Source of the DNA: Bacteroidaceae bacterium
GTDB taxonomy: Bacteria > Bacteroidota > Bacteroidia > Bacteroidales > Bacteroidaceae
Assembly (NCBI GenBank): GCA_900769765.1
Contig: CAAGHW010000050.1
Coordinates: 1 to 19,124 of the forward strand
Length of the DNA stretch: 19,124 nucleotides
Reading direction: 5' to 3'
Part shown: positions 14,171-19,124 of the stretch, piece after piece
Position numbering within the stretch: the first letter of the stretch is position 1
How the letters are laid out: each line of letters starts with the position of its first letter
Notes under the pieces: model-generated
Told to the model about the DNA's origin: nothing
Database searches by the model: none
The model's input: the letters and a program-made list of their open reading frames with translations, nothing else
Program-made: the position numbers and the translations under genes

Positions 14171-15823
14171 ATGAAGAAGATTATTTTGAGTTTGTCGGTA
14201 ATGCTGTTTGCGGTATTCGCAGGCAATGCCTGTACAAATTTTCTGGTTGGGAAAAAAGCGTCAGCAGACGGTTCTGTCTTTATATCATATAGTGCTGACA
14301 GCTATGGTATGAGCGGTTTCCTTGCTCATTTTCCTGCGGCGGTGCATCCCGAAGGTGCAATGCGCGATGTCTATGATTGGGATACAGGTGTGTTCCTTGG
14401 ACAAATCCCCGAGGCACGTGTGACATACAATGTGATGGGTAATATAAACGAGCATCAGGTTGCCATTGCGGAAACTACTTTCGGCGGCCGTCCCGAACTT
14501 GTGGATACAACAGGTATAATCGATTATGGAAGTCTGATGTATATCGCTCTGCAACGTTCGAGAACTGCGCGCGAGGCAATTGATGTGATGACGTCGCTTG
14601 TACAGGAGTATGGTTATTACAGCAGTGGCGAGAGTTTCTCCATTGCTGACCCCGACGAAGTATGGGTGCTTGAACTCATTGGTAAGGGCGGTAAGGAGAG
14701 AGGTGCTGTATGGGTTGCCGTACGCATACCTGACGACTGCATCTCGGCACATGCCAACCAGGCACGTATCCGCAAGTTCGATATGAAGGACAAGGAGAAT
14801 GTTCGTTATTCCAAGGATGTCGTGAAGTTCGCCCGCAAGATGGGTTATTATAACGGCACGGATGCCGATTTTGACTTTGCTGCTGCGTACTGTCCTGCCG
14901 ATTTCGGCGGTTTGCGTTATTGTGATGCGCGCGCGTGGAGCTTCTTCAATATGTTTGCCGATGCCGACATGAGCAAATATCTCGCTTGGGCTTCGGGTGA
15001 TGCATCGGCAGAGCCAATGCCGCTTTATTTCAAGCCTAAAGCACCATTGTCATTGCAGGATGTACAGCGCGGAATGAGAGACCATTACGAGGGTACTCCT
15101 TTTGATATAACCGAAGATTTGGGCGCAGGCCCCTATAAGATGCCTTATCGTATGTCGCCTTTGAGTTGTGAGGTTGACGGAACGGAGTATTTTAATGAAC
15201 GTCCCATATCTACATTTCAGACTGCATTTACCTTTGTCGCACAGCTCCGTTCTTATATGCCTGATGCTGTCGGTGGTGTGATGTGGTTCGGTACTGATGA
15301 TGCAAACATGGTGGTGTATACTCCGGTGTATTGCTCTGCAACAGCTGTTCCCGACTGCTATGCCCAGCGTTATGCCGACCCTGTGGAGTTTTCGTGGAAG
15401 TCGTCGTTCTGGGTGTTCAACTGGGTTTCGAATATGATATATCCCAAATACTCTATGGTTATAGATGATATGCGTGCGGTGCAGGGTGAGTTGGAGAACA
15501 GAATTTATGAGCAGAGCCGTAATGTGGAGGCTGAGGCTCTTCTGGCAATGAAGGATTCCCCAAAATATGCGGTGGGTCTGTTGACCGATTTCACATGCAA
15601 CAGTGCTGAAATGGCTTTGGCGGAGTGGAAGAGATTCGGTGAGAAGGTTATTGTGAAATATAACGATTTTGTTGTCAAGAAAGAGGAGAACGGCAGAATA
15701 AAGCGTTCGAACACAGGTCTTGTCGATGAAATAGTGCGTCCAGGATATCCAAAGGAGTTCTGGAAAAAGGTTGCAGAGGAGACCGGTGACAGATATTTGG
15801 TGCCTGATGCAAATTCAAAATAA
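14171..15823 (+). CDS. C69-family dipeptidase, exported
   Basis: The 550-residue protein matches peptidase family C69, Ntn-type hydrolases whose mature N-terminal cysteine is the nucleophile. Here the signal peptide (1-20, MKKIILSLSVMLFAVFAGNA) is followed at once by Cys21 in the family motif CTNFLVGKKASADGSV, so cleavage would expose the catalytic residue. Further family blocks are VAIAETTFGGRPEL, YVLLELIGKG-like WVLELIGKGGKERGAVWVA and ISAHANQARI. The predicted location is the periplasm or outer surface, where it would release dipeptides. It is the third gene of a unit with the flippase and M23 peptidase. The residues before Cys (GNA) do not form a good lipobox, so a lipoprotein is unlikely. 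No obvious terminator follows. Confidence 0.88.
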   Translation: MKKIILSLSVMLFAVFAGNACTNFLVGKKASADGSVFISYSADSYGMSGFLAHFPAAVHPEGAMRDVYDWDTGVFLGQIPEARVTYNVMGNINEHQVAIAETTFGGRPELVDTTGIIDYGSLMYIALQRSRTAREAIDVMTSLVQEYGYYSSGESFSIADPDEVWVLELIGKGGKERGAVWVAVRIPDDCISAHANQARIRKFDMKDKENVRYSKDVVKFARKMGYYNGTDADFDFAAAYCPADFGGLRYCDARAWSFFNMFADADMSKYLAWASGDASAEPMPLYFKPKAPLSLQDVQRGMRDHYEGTPFDITEDLGAGPYKMPYRMSPLSCEVDGTEYFNERPISTFQTAFTFVAQLRSYMPDAVGGVMWFGTDDANMVVYTPVYCSATAVPDCYAQRYADPVEFSWKSSFWVFNWVSNMIYPKYSMVIDDMRAVQGELENRIYEQSRNVEAEALLAMKDSPKYAVGLLTDFTCNSAEMALAEWKRFGEKVIVKYNDFVVKKEENGRIKRSNTGLVDEIVRPGYPKEFWKKVAEETGDRYLVPDANSK

Positions 15824-15831
15824 CCGAATAT

Positions 15832-15862
15832 TTTGCAAAATCCATTTTATTGTGTAAGTTTG
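15832..15862 (+). promoter_or_regulatory. Consensus promoter of the phospho-sugar mutase gene
   Basis: TTTG at 15832-15835, a 19-base spacer and TAAGTTTG at 15855-15862 match both elements exactly. The -33 sits inside the 12-base palindrome ATTTTGCAAAAT (15830-15841). The predicted start is near 15868, leaving a leader of about 89 bases. Confidence 0.78.
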
Positions 15863-15956
15863 TATGTTTTGTTTATTCATTTGCAATAAATTGATGGTTT
15901 GCAGGTGAAAGGCATTCTTTAAATTGTTGTATATATATACTTAAATCTAACATATT

Positions 15957-17696
15957 ATGGACCAGGAATTGATTAAAATGGTAACGGAAAAAGCTACAGA
16001 ATGGCTTTCTCCAAATTATGACGAGGAAACCCGTAAAGAGGTGCAGGCTATGCTTGACAATGAGGACAAGACTCCTCTGATTGATGCTTTCTATCGTGAG
16101 CTTGAGTTCGGTACAGGTGGCTTGCGCGGTATTATGGGTGCAGGTAGCAACCGTATGAATATCTACACCGTAGGTAAGGCAACTCAGGGTTTGGCGAACT
16201 ACCTCAATGAGTGTTTTAAGGATTTGGAGCAGATTTCGGTAGTTGTAGGCCACGACTGTCGCAACAACAGCCGTCTGTTTGCGGAAATAACAGCAAACAT
16301 ATTCTCTGCCAATGGTATCAAGGTGTATCTGTTCGAGGATTTGCGTCCTACACCTGAGATTTCATACGCTATACGTTATCTCGGATGCCAGAGTGGTGTA
16401 AATATCACTGCAAGTCATAATCCGAAGGAGTACAATGGTTACAAGGCTTATTGGGATGACGGTGCGCAGATGCTTGCTCCACACGATGTCAATACTATCA
16501 AGAACGTAGAGAATGTAAAGGTTGAGGATATCAAGTTCGTAGGCAACCCTGCTCTCATCGAGGTTATAGGCGAGGAGGTTGACAAGGCTTTCCTAAACGA
16601 GGTACATACTCTTTCTATTGCTCCTGATGTCATTGCACGTCATAAGGACCTTAAGATTGTCTATACTCCTATCCACGGATGTGGCCGCGTGTTGATTCCT
16701 GCATCATTGCGTCAATGGGGATTTGAGAATATCCATTGCGTTGAGGAGCAGATGGTGAAGGACGGTAACTTCCCTACAGTGGTTTCTCCAAACCCTGAAA
16801 ACCCCGAGGCTATGACTATGGCTATAAATCTCGCCAAGGAGATTGATGCCGACTTGGTAATGGCTTCTGACCCTGATGCCGATCGTTTGGCTATTGCTTG
16901 TAAGGATGACAAGGGCGAGTGGGTTATCGTGAACGGTAACCAGACTTGCTTGATATTCCTCTATTATATCATTACCCAGTATCGTGCGCTTGGCAAGATG
17001 ACAGGTAAGGAGTTCGTTGTAAAGACTATCGTTACAACTGAGGTTATCAAGGAGATTGCCGAGAAGAACAATATCAAGATGTACGACTGCTATACCGGTT
17101 TCAAATGGATTGCAAAGGTTATCCGCGACAACGAGGGTATCGCAAAATATATCGGCGGTGGTGAAGAGAGCTTCGGTTTCTTGGCCGAGGATTTCTGCCG
17201 CGACAAGGATTCTGTTTCTGCATGTAGCTTGGCTGTTGAGGTTGCCGCATGGGCTAAGGATAACGGCAAGAGCCTTTATCAGATGCTTATGGATATCTAT
17301 GTAGAGTATGGCTTCTCAAAGGAGATTACAGTAAATGTTGTCAAGCCGGGTAAGAGCGGTGCCGACGAAATCCGTCAGATGATGGAGAACTTCCGCGCTA
17401 ATCCTCTTAAGGAGATGGCTGGCGAGAAGGTTGTTTGCTACAAGGACTTCAAGGCAATGAAGCAGGTTGATGCAGAGGGTAATGTAACTGATATAGATAT
17501 GCCTGAGCCGTCAAACGTATTGCAGTATTTCACAGAGAGCGGTCATAAGGTTTCTGTCCGTCCTTCGGGTACTGAGCCCAAGATCAAGTTCTACATGGAG
17601 GCTAAGGGCAAGATGGGTTGCCGTAACTGCTATGCCGATGCTGTGGCAAAGGCTGATGCTACCATCGCAGCAATGAAAGAGGCTATGGGTATCTGA
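15957..17696 (+). CDS. Phospho-sugar mutase (phosphoglucomutase/phosphomannomutase family)
   Basis: The 579-residue enzyme interconverts hexose 1- and 6-phosphates through a phosphoserine intermediate. All four family sites are present: the catalytic loop TASHNPKEYNGYK with Ser153, the magnesium loop DPDADR (Asp305, Asp307, Asp309), the sugar loop GGEESFGF (about 401-408) and the phosphate loop RPSGTEPKIKFY (from Arg535). The length and GTGGLRGIMGAG start (about residues 53-64) point to the PGM2/PgcA branch, not the shorter bacterial PMM/GlmM. Glucose-1-phosphate is the most likely product; mannose-type use is possible. The gene stands alone with its own promoter and ends at a hairpin. Its product could supply precursors for the surface glycans encoded nearby. 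Confidence 0.92.
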   Translation: MDQELIKMVTEKATEWLSPNYDEETRKEVQAMLDNEDKTPLIDAFYRELEFGTGGLRGIMGAGSNRMNIYTVGKATQGLANYLNECFKDLEQISVVVGHDCRNNSRLFAEITANIFSANGIKVYLFEDLRPTPEISYAIRYLGCQSGVNITASHNPKEYNGYKAYWDDGAQMLAPHDVNTIKNVENVKVEDIKFVGNPALIEVIGEEVDKAFLNEVHTLSIAPDVIARHKDLKIVYTPIHGCGRVLIPASLRQWGFENIHCVEEQMVKDGNFPTVVSPNPENPEAMTMAINLAKEIDADLVMASDPDADRLAIACKDDKGEWVIVNGNQTCLIFLYYIITQYRALGKMTGKEFVVKTIVTTEVIKEIAEKNNIKMYDCYTGFKWIAKVIRDNEGIAKYIGGGEESFGFLAEDFCRDKDSVSACSLAVEVAAWAKDNGKSLYQMLMDIYVEYGFSKEITVNVVKPGKSGADEIRQMMENFRANPLKEMAGEKVVCYKDFKAMKQVDAEGNVTDIDMPEPSNVLQYFTESGHKVSVRPSGTEPKIKFYMEAKGKMGCRNCYADAVAKADATIAAMKEAMGI

Positions 17697-17706
17697 TATT
17701 GATATG

Positions 17707-17760
17707 ACCATTAAAAGAAGAGAGAGTGATTCTGCAATCACTCTCTCTTCTTTTAATGGT
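17707..17760. terminator. 25-bp perfect hairpin between the mutase and rng, probable bidirectional terminator
   Basis: The arms 17707-17731 and 17736-17760 are perfectly complementary around CTGC. The inner part is GAGAGAGTGATT/AATCACTCTCTC, and the outer part is A/T-rich (ATTAAAAGAA/TTCTTTTAAT), capped by ACC/GGT. It lies in the 71-base gap between two convergent genes and starts 11 bases after the mutase stop. The U-rich stretch belongs to the stem itself, not to a separate tail. Confidence 0.75.
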
Positions 17761-17767
17761 GTGGTCT

Positions 17768-19124
17768 TTACTTCAACTCTGATTCCTCTTTCATGTCAAC
17801 CTCGTTTCCGGCTTTGTCGTAGAAATGGTATTCCAGATATGCCAGTCTCTGGTCGGGGATGACGCGTATTCCTATTCCGTATCTCATCTGCCACTTCCTG
17901 TATAGCGAGAATATTCCCTTTTTGATGTAGGATGCGACATAAGGGTGTACGTGCAGCTTGAATCTCTTCAAGCCAATGGATTTCACCATTATCTCAATTT
18001 TACTCTCCAATGTTTCGGTAAATAGTACCGAAGGCTGTATCTTGCCTTTGCCGTTGCATACGGGACAACTCTCTTCAACTTGCATGTTGGTTGCCGGTCG
18101 TACTCGCTGGCGTGTTATCTGCATGAGACCGAACTTACTCAGTGGCAAGATGTTGTGTTTTGCTCTGTCGCGTCCCATGTTTGCACTCATCCTTTCGTAC
18201 AATGCCTGACGGTGCTCGGCTTTGTCCATGTCAATGAAGTCCACCACTATTATACCGCCCATGTCTCGCAAACGTAGCTGGCGTGCCAACTCGTCGGCAG
18301 CTCCAAGGTTTACTTCCAATGCGTTTTCTTCCTGGTTGCTTGCATTGTTGCGTGTTCTGTTACCGCTGTTTACATCGACAACATGAAGGGCTTCGGTGTG
18401 TTCAATGACAAGATATGCACCGCCTTTGAATGACACAATTCGTCCGAACGATGATTTAATCTGTTTGGTGATGCCGAAGTGGTCAAATATAGGTAGCTCG
18501 CCACGATATAATTTAATTATGTCAACACTTTCGGGTGCTATTACGGAAACATAATTTCTTATTCTCTTGTAGACCTCGATGTCGTTTACATGAATGCTTT
18601 CGTACGACGGGTTGAAGAGGTCCCTGAGAAGTGCAAGTGTCCTGTCGCTCTCTTCGTGAACGACTGTAGGTGGCTTTGTGCTTTTTTGTACTTTGTTTAC
18701 CAACGCTTCCCAATATCCGACAAGTGTGCGTAATTCGCTGTCGAGCTCTGCAACTTTTTTTCCTTCTGCTACAGTACGTACTATAATACCGAAATTCTTT
18801 GGTTTTATGCTCTGCATCAACTGCTTTAGGCGTGTACGTTCTTCGGGAGATTTGATTTTTGACGATACCGATACCTTATCTTCAAAAGGAATCAGAATCA
18901 GGAACCGTCCGGCAAACGACAGCTCGCATGTAAGTCTTGGACCTTTTGTGTTAATCGGTTCTTTGGTAATCTGTACAAGGATTTCCTGGCCGGTCTGTAA
19001 TGCTTCGGCGATGTTTCCCTCTTTCTTCTTCTCGGGCATTATCGATGCCTTTGCAATAGGGAATGTCTTTTTGCGGTCACTTGTGACCTGTTTTAAAAAT
19101 TTTTGAAGAGAGTAAAATTGTGGA
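17768..19124 (-). CDS. rng: Ribonuclease G/E family endoribonuclease, 5' end outside the window
   Basis: The reading frame stays open through the right edge: codons upstream of the ATG at 19039 continue as QFYSLQKFLKQVTSDRKK, which belongs to the family. The true start and most of the S1 RNA-binding domain are therefore missing. Family length is about 500-520 residues and 452 are visible. The catalytic core holds both metal-binding aspartates, in HVVDVNSG (18374-18376) and VVDFIDMD (18239-18241), and the zinc-link CPVCNGKGK (cysteines at 18065-18067 and 18056-18058). RNase G-type enzymes mature 16S rRNA and start mRNA decay. The protein lacks the long RNase E scaffold tail and ends shortly after the small C-terminal domain, which favours RNase G over RNase E. 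Confidence 0.92.
   Translation of the reverse strand, partial: PQFYSLQKFLKQVTSDRKKTFPIAKASIMPEKKKEGNIAEALQTGQEILVQITKEPINTKGPRLTCELSFAGRFLILIPFEDKVSVSSKIKSPEERTRLKQLMQSIKPKNFGIIVRTVAEGKKVAELDSELRTLVGYWEALVNKVQKSTKPPTVVHEESDRTLALLRDLFNPSYESIHVNDIEVYKRIRNYVSVIAPESVDIIKLYRGELPIFDHFGITKQIKSSFGRIVSFKGGAYLVIEHTEALHVVDVNSGNRTRNNASNQEENALEVNLGAADELARQLRLRDMGGIIVVDFIDMDKAEHRQALYERMSANMGRDRAKHNILPLSKFGLMQITRQRVRPATNMQVEESCPVCNGKGKIQPSVLFTETLESKIEIMVKSIGLKRFKLHVHPYVASYIKKGIFSLYRKWQMRYGIGIRVIPDQRLAYLEYHFYDKAGNEVDMKEESELK

Noticed and set aside
19037..19039. ATG at 19039 as the true start of the ribonuclease G gene
   Set aside because: Codons upstream of it to the window edge stay open and match the family (SLQKFLKQ...SDRKK), so the gene is cut by the window.

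Overview
The window reads as chromosomal DNA of a member of the Bacteroidales, probably close to Bacteroides. The evidence is promoters of the form TTTG-N19/20-TAnnTTTG, A/T-rich leaders mostly without Shine-Dalgarno (SD) sequences, an RprX/RprY-type two-component pair, a 717-residue EF-G paralogue of the type described as EF-G2 in Bacteroides, and a 579-residue phospho-sugar mutase. No phage, insertion sequence, CRISPR array, tRNA or rRNA was seen. The longest gaps between genes are about 280 bases (3517-3797) and 264 bases (6298-6561).

Left part (1-3570): the 3' end of rsmE (16S rRNA methyltransferase) is followed by truA across a short heptamer repeat, and truA ends in a hairpin terminator. 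A separate promoter then drives the EF-G paralogue, which ends in a strong terminator. Middle part (3571-7700): the sensor kinase rprX and response regulator rprY form a tight pair, preceded by a perfect 16-bp inverted repeat lying across the promoter. A 60-residue two-helix membrane protein lies convergent to them. The ribosomal operon rpsF-rpsR-rplI follows, with a near-consensus promoter and two SD sequences that stand out in this genome.

Surface part (7701-15823): three glycosyltransferases on the minus strand face away from a plus-strand cluster of a Wzx/MATE-like polysaccharide exporter, an M23 metallopeptidase with a signal peptide, and a C69 dipeptidase with a signal peptide. Both groups start from a 190-bp divergent region. 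They plausibly serve surface glycan assembly and cell-wall or peptide turnover, but no polymerase or sugar-nucleotide genes are present here. Right part (15824-19124): a phosphoglucomutase/phosphomannomutase-type enzyme, which could feed sugar-phosphates into such glycans, ends at a 25-bp perfect hairpin shared with the convergent ribonuclease G gene. That gene runs off the right edge.

Most of this is well-known core biology, and I did not find a clearly undescribed multi-gene system. The best leads are the EF-G paralogue that has lost the catalytic histidine of its GTPase site, a CRP-type palindrome about 62 bases upstream of its predicted start of transcription, the large palindrome in the rprX promoter sharing the 9-mer GTTGCATAA with that site, and the SD sequences in the operon encoding bS6 and bS18, two proteins implicated in hiding the anti-SD in this phylum.
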